Of a stretch of DNA of 64,000 nucleotides, positions 36,311-48,285 are shown piece after piece (the first letter of the stretch is position 1; the number at the start of each line of letters is the position of its first letter). Origin of the DNA: Antedon mediterranea (lineage: Eukaryota > Echinodermata > Crinoidea > Comatulida > Antedonidae); contig NC_092676.1 of the NCBI RefSeq assembly GCF_964355755.1, positions 21,186,288-21,250,287 on the forward strand, in the 5' to 3' direction. Position numbers and translations under genes: made by a program. The notes beneath the pieces were generated by a model. It was not told where the DNA came from. It was given only the letters and a program-made list of their open reading frames with translations, and did no database searches.

Positions 36311-39300
36311 ATGGGTGATTGTTGTACAGCATGCGGGTCTGGAATTGCTAAAATCATATTATTTGTGCTAAACTTGATTGTGTGGGTAAGTAGGCCTAAT
36401 ACTAATACAGAACTAACTTGTTGCCCTTTTACTTACTGAAGTAAGTTTTACTACAGTAGGACCGGATGGGAATCAATGAAATGTCACCTCGATAGGAGTC
36501 GTGTCTCTTTGATATGGATTGACCGTAGTGTAAAACTATTCTTCCTTGTTTGTTTCACGAAAAAGGATCCTTTTCTTAATAGAGGTATCCACTGCAGAGT
36601 AAAGGTAACTCCCGTATTGATTCATAAACGTAGGAGAATGAGCTAATTTTACTAAGCCTCGGCATTACGTGGCAGAGTGTGGCTAGTTCCTTTCTACGCC
36701 GCCTTATCACCCCTAGTATTTTCAACCAGGTACTCATTTGTAGCAGAGTATAGACTGTGAGCTGTCGGGAATTGAACCCGGGTCGTTCAGTATGACAGTC
36801 AAGTGTACTGGGGTTCTAACATTCCCCAATAACTGAACAAATATAAAACAATAATCATTCTATACGGTGGTCTTTTTCGTGTAGGACGACAATATTTATA
36901 AGTTGCGTTTTTAACTTCCCGTGAAGTCATTGGTGATGGATCAATACATCTCAATTACCTCCTTTGAAACTATACTATACCGGATAAGGTTGGCCACTTA
37001 ACAACACGAAACTGATAATAATATACGGTAGTACTAATTTCTTACATTCTATATACCAAGAACGTATAACTGTCCTTTGTATAATATTTCAAAGAATAAA
37101 TTTAATGTACGGTAACGGTGGCAATTTTACATGTATTTTTTATTATGATGAATTTTATTATAGAATTATTTTTACGGAATGAATATGTATTCATAACATG
37201 TTGCTGGGTAACTAGCATACGTTTGCATTTTACGTAGACTACAGAATTTTCAATTGACTCTAAATTTTAATATCGTTATATAATATTTTAATCATTATTG
37301 TTATATAAATAAGTTATATACTAATTAATTTACATAAGGACTTTCGTTATTAATTTTATTATAGTTTATTCGGCCTTCTATCGATTTGAACACGCAGCAT
37401 GCTGCTCTTTACCATGATGCTCAACATTGCAAGGCCGCTCACAGAACAACAATAGTATTTTAATATTAAACGCATTCAAAATTATCAATATACACTAACC
37501 TTATATTCCCAAAGGTGTATAGTCATTGTGTACAAACTCAGGCTTAAGTGATTGTGTGGTAATCATAGTGTACAGTTTGATTAAATTCAATATTCACAAT
37601 CTACTTATTAACGCAAAGAATATATATTTCGTTATAGAGTAACATAGAGTAATATTAATAATATGTGACATTTTTCTGGAATTATGTAGGCCTACTGGCC
37701 TAATCTCAGGTTAATGTGTCGATTTGGGATGTAATATCTGGGAGTTATTTTACAACTCCCTGGTAATTTTAAAACTGTCCTACAATTTCTTGCTATGGAA
37801 TCTCACGGTTTATCACGGAAGCTCGAATTGATTAAACGAGGTTTAAGCCTTAATGAAATTGTTAATCAAGATAGGCATGTAGCAATATTCTACATTTGTC
37901 AGATTCAGACGTGCTAGGCCTACATTATATTATGGTGTGAAGCACTTAAAATATCTTTTTCGCTCTACAAATAACGGATTCCCTGTCATTGTGTTTTCTA
38001 CGTTTAGCTATCTCCTCTACGTCCTACTGCGACAAACTGATCTTCTTATGTGACATTATTATGACGTCATTAACATTACTGTTATTATACATTGATGAAT
38101 TTAAAGGCTTACTGATTATGGCTTAATAAAAGCTAAGTACCCTTAAACCGAATATCTTGATGACATTAGATAAGTAATACATATGTATACATGTGTTATA
38201 TAAAGTTAAAAATCAAATAAATGTTGAATGTCCATCTGTCCGTCTGACTAATTCAATACTTTAACGTGATGAGGAGAAAGAGGTATAACTGACGTATAGG
38301 TTTGATTTAAATAACAATCTATGGTACCGTACGCAGTACAATTTTTACGATGCTAAATAATTATCATCATTTTCATTTCAGATAGCGGGATGCGTGATAC
38401 TTGGACTTGGTGCATATGTGTACATTGAGGCAGACGATTTCTCATCACTCATTGAATCCGATACAATTTACAACTTTGCCATTTTACTGATGGCTACGGG
38501 TGGATTTTTGTTCTTGGTTGGATTAAGCGGCTGTTACGGTGCATGCGCAGAGAATGTTTGTTGTCTGATGCTGGTAAGCTCATAAGCTGTACATTATTGT
38601 AAATATGTAATGTGTGGCCTATGGTTTCAGTTCACTGGAGACTGAGGAAATGTTTGTGTGGGCCCTGTACTGTACGCGCCACGCCTAAATTATCTATGGG
38701 GTATCGAGTTTTGTCACAACATTCCATTTCTTCCATGCTTCCACCTCCTTATCCTCTTATATAGCAGTACAGAAAGAAACTACACACGTTGTATACGTAT
38801 ATACTTACTTATAATTTTACTTACTTATTCAAGTTTTATAAGTCATGTCAATCGTTTATACACAGAAAACAGTGAAATTAATAATTAATAACACATTTAC
38901 TTAAATTTTTATAGTATTTTGGATTAATGCTTATTGTGTTGATTATGCAATTAGCCGGTGGTATCATGGCATTTATCTATCAAGATGACGTAAGTAACTG
39001 TGTTGTCTTTCTCTATATATTTTCTGTTCTATTCTATTCATTGTCACTACCATGGTATCGGCTGAAGATTATTTTCAGTTTATTTAGTGATTGGTTGATT
39101 TTTAGGGGCTAGTTGGTTACAGGCAAATTTACACAAACGACGAGCGGTAGCGGTAGGCGGAAAGCGCGTGCTTGTCAACACAACTCCACCCCTCCCCCAA
39201 CACACACACCCACGATCTGTATCTATCCTGAGTGTGTTTCCGCTCAACCGCCCGTCCGCTTCCCTTTTTGTAAATGGTCATAAGAAATATCATTACCGTA

Positions 39301-41342
39301 ACCGCTCGTATTTGTGTAAATTGACCTTAAGAGTCAATATGTCTATATTATCTTAAAATCGTGTGGCCGATGTAATTACAAGCAAAAACACGATTGAATT
39401 ATGAATATTATAAATTGCAATTTGTTCTGTGTTTAAAATAGTTGCGAGCTGAAATAGAGACTACAATGCAAAATGCTATTAAGAACGATTATGACACAAA
39501 CAAAGAAACTGAAGACTCAATAGATTATGTGCAGGAGAAGGTAAGTAGACCAACATACAATAGAACCTCTTGGGACAGCTTTTGAACCTTAAAAAATTCG
39601 TAGTATTATATTACGTATCGCCCCTCGTTTGTTAGACGAGAATGCGTGGTGTCCCAAATGGAGTGGTGCTATTGCAATAACTATCATATTAAATTAGGCC
39701 TATGTTGTTGTGTATAACTATACATTATTATGAATAAAGCAAACAGCAAAAAAGCATTTTAGAACAGACCTCGTACAGGCCTATAGCAACTCATCACTGA
39801 ACTTTCATTTTGTTGTGCGGAAACTAATTCAGGATTCGAGTATGCAACCATTGCTAGCTTATATTTTTATAAGAATAGTAGGCCTAAATTAGTAGATCGG
39901 TGACATGTAAAGTCCGATTCTCACTTCTGTAAATGTTGTATAGCATCTAGCACCATATGTATAATACTGCTTGACACGTGACTACTATCTTAGGAGCAAT
40001 AATCACATGTATGTGACGCTTTATTTATAATAATAACAGGATTTTTATAGCGCTCAAGGCGCATTTACCCATCCTTACGCTTATAAAAAAGTAAATAAAA
40101 AGTATTACCCACATGCGTCGTGACTGCGCATCACACAATACTGCCTGGACAGTGGACAGAATCGGGTGAGCACCTTAAACTTCTACCGTATTGAATTTCT
40201 TAATAGTTTGAATGCTGTGGAGCTATGTCACCAGCAGACTGGGATGACAGAACCCTGGGAAAACCTGCATCATGTTGTAAGGAAACAGACTGTAACCCGT
40301 CAACGTCGGGAACTACATGGGAATCTGTAAGTGCATTTACATATGGCCATCATAATTGATTATCATTGTAATTATTATCTTCATAATTATTTGTATCATT
40401 AATCATCACATCAAGTCATAATAGCCATTCCAATTTACTCTCGAAATTTGCATGCATGTTTTTTTATGTTACTGATGTAACATTTAATTAGACTCTTTCT
40501 ACAAGTCTTTAGTTTCTTAGAGTTGCATAGCGCTACCAGCAGGTGTTTTCATATTTCCAAATTCACTCAAGCTGCTCAAGAAATATTGTATGACACGCAA
40601 TGTGTGCCAAAATGACCATTTTCTATATACCTCCTATACCATTGATTATTTATTTCACAGGGATGTGTCGACGCTGTTGACGATTGGGGAAAGCAGAATC
40701 TTTTGATTCTCGGTGGCCTGTGTCTTGGTCTGCTAGTCTTTGAGGTATGAACACTATCGCACCTTTTTTTCAAATAGATTAAGAATGTGTAGATTGGTTA
40801 ACGCTAGGTTCCCAAGGATGCAACGCAACGATGTAAGTGCACGGCAAGTGAATTGACCAATGACAAGCAACCGTTTGAATAATCCATCGCTTGTGATTGG
40901 TCAAATCGCTTGCATTGCTCAATTAGTCCTGCGAACTAAGCTTATTAAAGATGTATTGTCCCCTAAAAACATGAAAAATGAAGATTAATTGAATCAGACT
41001 TTGAATAGGTTAGTTTGTAGAAAAAACCGAAAAAAATTATGTTTTCACTTAGAAAAAGACTAAATAAATGGTAATTCAACCAAAAACCCATTGGCTGGCA
41101 GCCAATTTGACCATTTTTTGTTTTAAATTACAGAGGTAAATAATTTTTTTTTTCGATCTAATTTTTGGTCAAAATGGATAACTATGATGCGACATTAAAA
41201 TGGCATATTTAACAACAAGAATTAAAAAACTGTGTTACACCGAATAAAGGCCAAAACATAACTATTTCGTATCAATGTTTCTTTTCAGCTTATCCCAATG
41301 TGCCTTGCTTGTTGCTTAAGGAAATTGATCAAAGACGACTAA
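36311..41342 (+). CDS. Tetraspanin B, 7 coding exons, 232 aa
   Basis: Tetraspanin family membrane organiser. Exons: 36311-36385, 38382-38573, 38915-38989, 39442-39540, 40207-40326, 40661-40744, 41289-41342, all joined in phase 0. TM1 contains Asn21. TM3 has Gln101 in place of the usual Glu, and exon 6 ends with Glu215 in TM4. The inner loop GCYGACAENVCC is typical and offers palmitoylation cysteines, as do Cys4, Cys5 and Cys8 at the N terminus and CC near the C terminus. The large loop has CCG at 150-152, CC at 170-171, C176 and GC at 188-189, which is the six-cysteine pattern. The short tail ends KLIKDD. A splice acceptor at 36287-36289 lies 21 nt before the ATG, so an upstream non-coding exon is expected. 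Intron 1 (about 2 kb) holds a SINE. Intron 6 holds two MITE copies. Confidence 0.95.
36600..36826 (-). mobile_element. tRNA-derived SINE family 2, copy 2
   Basis: On the - strand: AACCCCAGTACACTTGAC, then CGGGTTCAATTCCCGAC (B box), then CTGGTTGAAAATACTAGG, GGAACTAGCC and CACGTAATGCCGAGG. It matches 27838-28020 and lies in intron 1 of tetraspanin B. Confidence 0.68.
39123..39327. mobile_element. Short inverted-repeat element in intron 3 of tetraspanin B
   Basis: Left arm AAATTTACACAAACGACG, then AGCGGTAGCGGTA. The right arm is its approximate inverse, TACCGTAACCGCTCG, then TATTTGTGTAAATTGA. It is GC-richer than the surroundings. No relative seen in the window. Confidence 0.55.
39560..39677. 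mobile_element. Degenerate MITE with AGAACCTC ends in intron 4 of tetraspanin B
   Basis: CAATAGAACCTCTTGGGACA at the left, inverse-like TGTCCCAAATGGAG and GTGCTATTG at the right. It is similar to the element at 60494-60657. Confidence 0.45.
40798..40944. mobile_element. MITE-1 copy in intron 6 of tetraspanin B
   Basis: TTAACGCTAGGTTCCCAAGG, AATTGACCAATGACAAGC, ATCGCTTGTGATTGGTCAA, right end GCGAACTAAGCTTA. It directly abuts a MITE-2 copy at 40945. Confidence 0.75.
40945..41235. mobile_element. MITE-2 copy in intron 6 of tetraspanin B, right end lost
   Basis: Begins TAAAGATGTATTGTCCCC and follows the family interior (CCATTGGCTGGCAGCCAAT is itself a palindrome). It stops before the expected right inverted end. 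Confidence 0.7.
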
Positions 41343-42479
41343 ATATTGTAATGTTTTATGGTTCTTGTCTACGAACTGTGTTTTAAAATTACTACTCATT
41401 AACATATTTTATATTATAGAGTTGTCATTACTCTATTTTCAAAGAATTGTTTAAACGTTTTTTAGTTAACCATGTCGATTGTATATACTGTACTGGTACT
41501 TGTATTTATCAATGTAGAAAGTGTTGTTTTTAATTTAGGCATTCAGGTTGTATTGAAGTGTAAAATAAATGTATTTCAATCTTAATTATAAACCCAACAC
41601 CACGTTACATAAGTTACGGAATACATGGCGATTGTAACAATATTGATAACAAGTTTAGGCCTAGATAATTGATATGAAACACTATAGGCAAATGTACTCA
41701 GCCCGGGACTTTGTTACGGGTAAAGTAAGCCTACATTCGAACAGTAATGTACGATAGGCTAGATAGTACTATACAATAATGTCTTTCGAAAACAGCATCG
41801 CCAAAATTAAGTTTTAACTTAGCATAGACCTTCTAAACTTGATTCGACTAATTTTTTAGATAGAGATTAGGGCACGTCACGCAGCCAAGTGAATTGTGTG
41901 TTTGTACTTTGTGGAAATATGCACACTTTCATTAATAATATAAGATACATTTCAAAAACTAATTGAACTTTTTTTGTAAGTTTGTAAACAATTGCAGTGC
42001 GAAAGAAGAAATCAGGAAAATAGTTATACGTATTTTGATTTTTTAAGTGTGTATTTTTTATTTAAGGATTGCAACAATGTAATTGGTCAGACGTTTCTTG
42101 CCTTACTCTGACATAGCAACTATTTTTTTTTTATTACAATACCTTATCTGATCTTTGATAGGATGGAGAATACAATACAAACATACAAAATAATCTATAT
42201 TTATAATGAAAATGTTGTAAGAAAACTTTTAATATTTTTACGATGTTGTTATAGATTTTAACCGATTTAAAATTTGAATTTATCTTGTAACTATTTATAA
42301 CAATGTTATTTCTGAATTATAGTGATATCGCGTTAATAATATATACGATTAAATACAAGTTTTATCGTATCTTTAGTGGATATTGTTAAGTAATAAAGCG
42401 AAGAAACCGACCTAATTGTTGAAAGAAATTGAAAAAAAAATGATATTCTTATTGAAGTAACATAAACGATTTATGATAT
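41343..42479. other. Intergenic region after tetraspanin B
   Basis: Probable 3' UTR of tetraspanin B to about 41590, then unassigned AT-rich DNA up to the satellite. Confidence 0.5.
41564..41569 (+). terminator. Possible poly(A) signal, tetraspanin B
   Basis: AATAAA lies about 220 nt after the stop of tetraspanin B, in unique AT-rich sequence. It is a reasonable 3' UTR end. Confidence 0.45.
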
Positions 42480-45400
42480 AGTAACCAGTTATGTCGAAAA
42501 ATTAAAACATGCGCAGAGACGAATATTAGGTTCTGCGCATGTCAATTATGCTATAGTAACCAGTTTTATCTATTTTTTGACACAAATGGTTACTATAGCA
42601 AAATCAACATGCGCAGAGACGAATATTATGTTCTGCGCATGTCAATTATGCTATATTAACCATTTTTAAATTTTTTTATATATAATTAGTTACTATAGCA
42701 TAATAAACATGCGCAGAGACGAATATTAGGGTCTGCGCATGTCAATTATGCTATAGTAACCAGTTTTATCTATTTTTTGACACAAATGGTTACTATAGCA
42801 AAATAAACATGCGCAGAGTCGAATATTGGGTTCTGCGCATCTCTATTATACTATAGTAACCAGTTTTATCGAAAAATAAAAAGGTCGAAAATTTGCCATT
42901 TTTTTGAAAAAATCCCTGTACTATATATAGTACAGGGAAAATTTCGAAAAGTGACCATTTTTCGAAAACTTTCATTTTTTTTTATATACATGGGCAGAGA
43001 CGAATATTAGGTTCTGCGCATGTCAATTATGCTATAGTAACCAGTTTTATCTATTTTTTTACACAAATGGTTACTATAGCAAAATAAACTTGTGCATAGT
43101 CAAATATTGGGTTCTGCGCATGTCAATTATGCTATAGTAACCAGTTTAAACGAAAAATAAAAAGGACGAAAATTTGTCATTTTTTGAAAAAATCCCTGTA
43201 CTATAGTACAGGAAAAATGTCAAAAAATGACCATTTTTTTACCCTCTCATTTTTTGATATAATTAGTTACTATAGCATAATAAACATGCGCAGAGACGAA
43301 TATTAGGTTCTGCGCATGTCAATTATGCTATAGTAACCAGTTTTATCTATTTTTTGACACAAATGGTTACTATAGCAAAATAAACATGCGCAGAGTCGAA
43401 TATTGGGTTCTGCGCATCTCTATTATACTATATTAACCAGTTTTATCGAAAAATAAAAAGGTCGAAAATTGGTCATTTTTTGGAAAAAATCCCTGTACTA
43501 TAGTACAGGAAAAATTTCGAAAAGTGACCATTTTTCGACACTTTCATTTTTTTTAATATACATGGGCAGAGACGAATATTAGGTTCTGCACATGTCAATT
43601 ATGCTATAGTAACCAGTTTTATCAATTTTTTGACACAAATGGTTACTACAGCAAAATAAACATGCGCATAGTCAAATATTGGGTTCTGCGCATGTCAATT
43701 TTACTATAGTAACCAGTTTTATCGAAAAATAAAAAGGTCGAAAATTTGTCATTTAAAAAAAAAATCCCTGTACAGGAAAAATTTCAAAAAATGACCATTT
43801 TTCGACCCTTTCATTTTTTGATATAATTAGTTACTATAGCATAATAAACATGCGCAGAGACGAATATTAGGTTCTGCGCATGTCAATTATGCTATAGTAA
43901 CCAGTTTTATCTATTTTTTGACACAAATGGTTACTATAGCAAAATAAACATGCGCAGAGTCGAATATTGGGTTCTGCGCATCTCTATTATACTATAGTAA
44001 CCAGTTTTATCGAAAAATAAAAAGGTCGAAAATTTGCCATTTTTTTGAAAAAATCCCTGTACTATATATAGTACAGGGAAAATTTCGAAAAGTGACCATT
44101 TTTCGAAAACTTTCATTTTTTTTTATATACATGGGCAGAGACGAATATTAGGTTCTGCGCATGTCAATTATGCTATAGTAACCAGTTTTATCTATTTTTT
44201 TACACAAATGGTTACTATAGCAAAATAAACTTGTGCATAGTCAAATATTGGGTTCTGCGCATGTCAATTATGCTATAGTAACCAGTTTAAACGAAAAATA
44301 AAAAGGACAAAAATTTGTCATTTTTTGAAAAAATCCCTGTACTATAGTACAGGAAAAATGTCAAAAAATGACCATTTTTTTACCCTCTCATTTTTTGATA
44401 TAATTAGTTACTATAGCATAATAAACATGCGCAGAGACAAATATTAGGTTCTGCGCATGTCAATTATGCTATAGTAACCAGTTTTATCTATTTTTTGACA
44501 CAAATGGTTACTATAGCAAAATAAACATGCGCAGAGTCGAATATTGGGTTCTGCGCATCTCTATTATACTATATTAACCAGTTTTATCGAAAAATAAAAA
44601 GGTCGAAAATTGGTCATTTTTTGGAAAAAATCCCTGTACTATAGTACAGGAAAAATTTCGAAAAGTGACCATTTTTCGACACTTTCATTTTTTTTAATAT
44701 ACATGGGCAGAGACGAATATTAGGTTCTGCACATGTCAATTATGCTATAGTAACCAGTTTTATCTATTTTTTGACACAAATGGTTACTACAGCAAAATAA
44801 ACATGCGCATAGTCAAATATTGGGTTCTGCGCATGTCAATTTTACTATAGTAACCAGTTTAATCGAAAAATAAAAAGGTCGAAAATTGGTCATTTTTTTG
44901 AAAAAATCCCTGTACTATAGTACAGGGAAAATTTCGGAAAGTGACCATTTTTCGACACTTTCATTTTTTTTAATATACATGGGCAGAGACGAATATTAGG
45001 TTCTGCGCATGTCAATTATGCTATAGTAACCAGTTTTATCTATTTTTTGACACAAATGGTTACTACAGCAAAATAAACATGCGCATAGTCAAATATTGGG
45101 TTCTGCGCATGTCAATTTTACTATAGTAACCAGTTTAATCGAAAAATAAAAAGGACGAAAATTGGTAATTTTTTGAAAAAATCCCTGTACTATAGTACAG
45201 GAAAAATGTCAAAAAATGACCATTTTTTTACCCTCTCATTTTTTGATATAATTAGTTTTTATTTTTATTTTTATTTTTCGATTAAACTGGTTACTATAGT
45301 ATAATTAATATGCGCAGAACCCAATATTTGACTAGTACAGGAAAAATGTCAAAAAATGACCATTTTTTAACCCTCTAATTTTTTGATATAATTAGTTACT

Positions 45401-45850
45401 ATAGCATAATATACATGCGCAGAGACGAATATTAGGTTCTGCGCATGTCAATTATGCTATAGTAACCAGTTTTATCTATTTTTTGACACAAATGGTTACT
45501 ATAGCAAAATAAACATGCGCAGAGACGAATATTGAGTTCTGCGCATGTGAATTATACTATAGTAACCAGTTTTATCGAAAAATAAAATGGTCGAAAATTT
45601 GTCATTTAAAAAAAAAATCCCTGTACTATAGTACAGGAAAAATTTCAAAAAATGACCATTTTTCGACCCTTTTATTTTTTGATATAATTTGTTACTATAG
45701 CATAATAAACATGCGCAGAGACGAATATTAGGTTCTGAGCATGTCAATTATACTATAGTAACCAGTTTTATCGAAAAATAAAGAGGTCGAAAATTGGTCA
45801 TTTAAAAAAAAAAATCCCTGTACTATAGTAAATAAGAAAAAATCCCTGGC
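42480..45850. repeat. Palindrome-rich satellite, 1141-bp higher-order period
   Basis: More than twenty modules alternate. One is ATGCGCAGA, about 14 nt, then TCTGCGCAT. Another is CTATAGTAACCAG facing TGGTTACTATAG. A third is CCCTGTACTATAGTACAGGG (self-complementary). Two near-identical blocks are offset by 1141 bp (landmark TAATTAGTTACTATAGC at 42683 and 43824), with a rearranged third part after about 44850. A short segment at about 45253-45330 is inverted. Open frames here (42793-42975 and its copy 43934-44116) are repeat artefacts. Confidence 0.9.
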
Positions 45851-46780
45851 ATATCGATATTTTAAAATATGTTTATAATTATTGACATAACATTCTCAGA
45901 TATTGGATTATTTCCCTACATTCCTTGCTAAACTTAAAATAAATTTGTTCTCCGATAATAATTAGGCCTATGTATATAATTTAAAATACTTTTTATATAT
46001 ATTTTTTATTTTATGATTTAAACTTTGCTTTGGAATTTTGATATATTATATTTTAAGATGGTATAATCATTGCTTGTGAAACTGGGTGAGTGGGGAACAC
46101 AGGCTTTAAGTCATAGTGATTAGGTTCGCTTTTGTGTCCCATGCCAGTTCACTCAGTTGGTTATATTGTTTTTTTGTATGTCGTGTTTTTCATGTATTTT
46201 ATATTTGGCAATAAAAGAATAAGAATAAGAATAAGAACACATTATGTACGTCTGCACATGCCAATTTATGTTAGTAACCAGTTATGCCGAAAATAAATAG
46301 TACAGGGATTTTTTTCGAATAATGACCAAATATCGACATTTTATAATATGTATATATTATCCTTTCGTTTGCTAAAAACTCAGGATATAAAACAAATTAT
46401 TAAATTGTTCACCTTCAGCCTGAAGCTCCAAACGGTGTGTTTAACGCGTTAGTAATCAGGTTTATATAACGAACGAAAAAATGAGAACGTAATTCTGTAA
46501 TACCAGCTTAATCTTACTAGTACGTCCTCTTGTGACACATCTTTTATAAAAATGTTAATAATACTGTATAACTGTACGGACACATTTTGACCGGGTGAGG
46601 GCGTCGTTGTAGCAAGTTAATGGTCTTGAATTTGATTTTTTAAGTAAACTATAATCACTTCAATTTTCGCGGGCATCGTTGGAATTTTGTTCGAAGTTCA
46701 CGTCACGCCATCGCGATTTACTTAACTTTTAGTTATACAGTATTTTAATTGGTCTGATTTTACGCTAACTTCATTTTTTA
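45851..46780. other. Satellite edge, retroelement-like tail, unassigned
   Basis: 46060-46238 ends with GGCAATAAAAG and an AATAAG run, in the style of a LINE 3' end. 46260-46345 is a decayed satellite remnant (AACCAGTTATGCCGAA, ACAGGGATTTTTT). No gene. Confidence 0.45.
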
Positions 46781-46849
46781 GCTGGTACCCGACGTGAAAG
46801 TACTATATCGATACTTCAAGAAGATACAGAGAGTGTAGTGTAAGAAAAG
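46781..46849 (+). other. Candidate 5' UTR exon of tetraspanin C
   Basis: The stretch ends with a good donor (gaaaag/gtgagg). The first coding exon of tetraspanin C opens one base after an acceptor, so an upstream leader exon is required. This is the best donor I found between the satellite and the gene. The left edge is arbitrary. Confidence 0.28.
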
Positions 46850-48284
46850 GTGAGGTTGGAAGATTATTCATCGATTGTTGCACAGTTTGGTACGCGTTGG
46901 TAAGCTTAATCACAGTAGGTGTTCCTCATTTTAAGGTAATGCAATCCAGACGGCTTTTCTGGTATTACTATTAGATGTACAGAGTACAAGGGTCCATGTT
47001 AAAACAATAGAATCGTATGTTTGTTTTAATCAATCAAGTAGTATAAGCCTGATTCTATCATGCCATGTTTGTTTTTTGAATATTTTTTTTTAGATCGTTG
47101 GTATATAGAATGTTAGTATGGACATTCAAAAAATTGTTATAATTTAAAATTCTAGAGCCGAGCTATTTAAACATATTCTATATTCCTTCTTAAACCACGT
47201 ACGTATGCCTAAATGTTTAGTTTTTAATATTTAGTACCATCTAGTATGGGATTCTATGGATTCTATAGTGTGCCATATTTTATAATAGATATACTTTTAA
47301 CGTTTTTGTTACATTTATGGTCTTTAAGTAAAAAGTGATCTCTTTATTTTTTGTTAAATTACATTTTATCTAAAACTATCCTGCATGTTCTTTATAGTAG
47401 GCCTAGTATGCCTACCATGTGTTTCTTATTTATTGAGAGGAGACCGCAGAAACTTGTTAATGTAAAGTAAAGAGTTCTTTAAAAACCAAGTCATGTATAC
47501 CATGCACCAGGGGTCGCGCCAAGGGGCCTTTTTACATTAACACACAGACGAAACGCATTTGTTTGTTTTTTTATTTGTATCGAATTGAAGTGTAGAGTAA
47601 ACACATTCAAAGCCACGCACTAATCTGAAGGTCAGGACCATGGTCGACTTTAAACTTTGTATAATATTTAAAAATGATATTATGGTTAAAACTATAGCAT
47701 CAAAGTTGTAATCTGCTACTATAAATAATACATTCAAGTATAAGCGACTGGCACATAACATGCATAAATGCATATAACTACACAATCTGTGTGTATCGAG
47801 TTAAAACCGAAATAATTAAGAACATTTGAGGCTTCAGGGAATGAAAACATGTCGGAATTTCAGACTTTATAGACAATTGAGAACCGTCTAATCTACGGAT
47901 CTACGACCTAGCCTACGGAGTAAATACCATATAGCCTCCATTAATCTCTAAACACAAATTTTCTACTTTGTTTAAATGTTGTACATTTAGGCTAGGCCTA
48001 TTTTTATGAACTTTTGATTTAGTATAACTATAAATGCCTGAAAGATTTACGATTCATTTTTTCAAATAATTTTCATCATGTGACCATGCGACTTGCCTGT
48101 AAGAACCAAGTTCATTGAACCATGGAGGACTTCCTTTAAGATTTAACTACAATCCTCACATGATTATCATTATAAAAATCAAGCCCCAGGGACAGATTGT
48201 TGCTTTTGTTCATGCGGAGAATATTAGGCCCACATTTTTTGGCTAGGCCTACTAGAATAATGCCATGAGTTTTTGTTTCTCTAG
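46850..48284. other. Probable 5' leader intron of tetraspanin C
   Basis: Lies between the candidate donor at 46850 and the acceptor ending at 48284. AT-rich, with no other feature recognised. Confidence 0.3.
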
Positions 48285-48285
48285 A

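Noticed and set aside
42793-44116. Identical 60-codon open frames 1141 bp apart
   Set aside because: They lie in the satellite and repeat only because the satellite block repeats.
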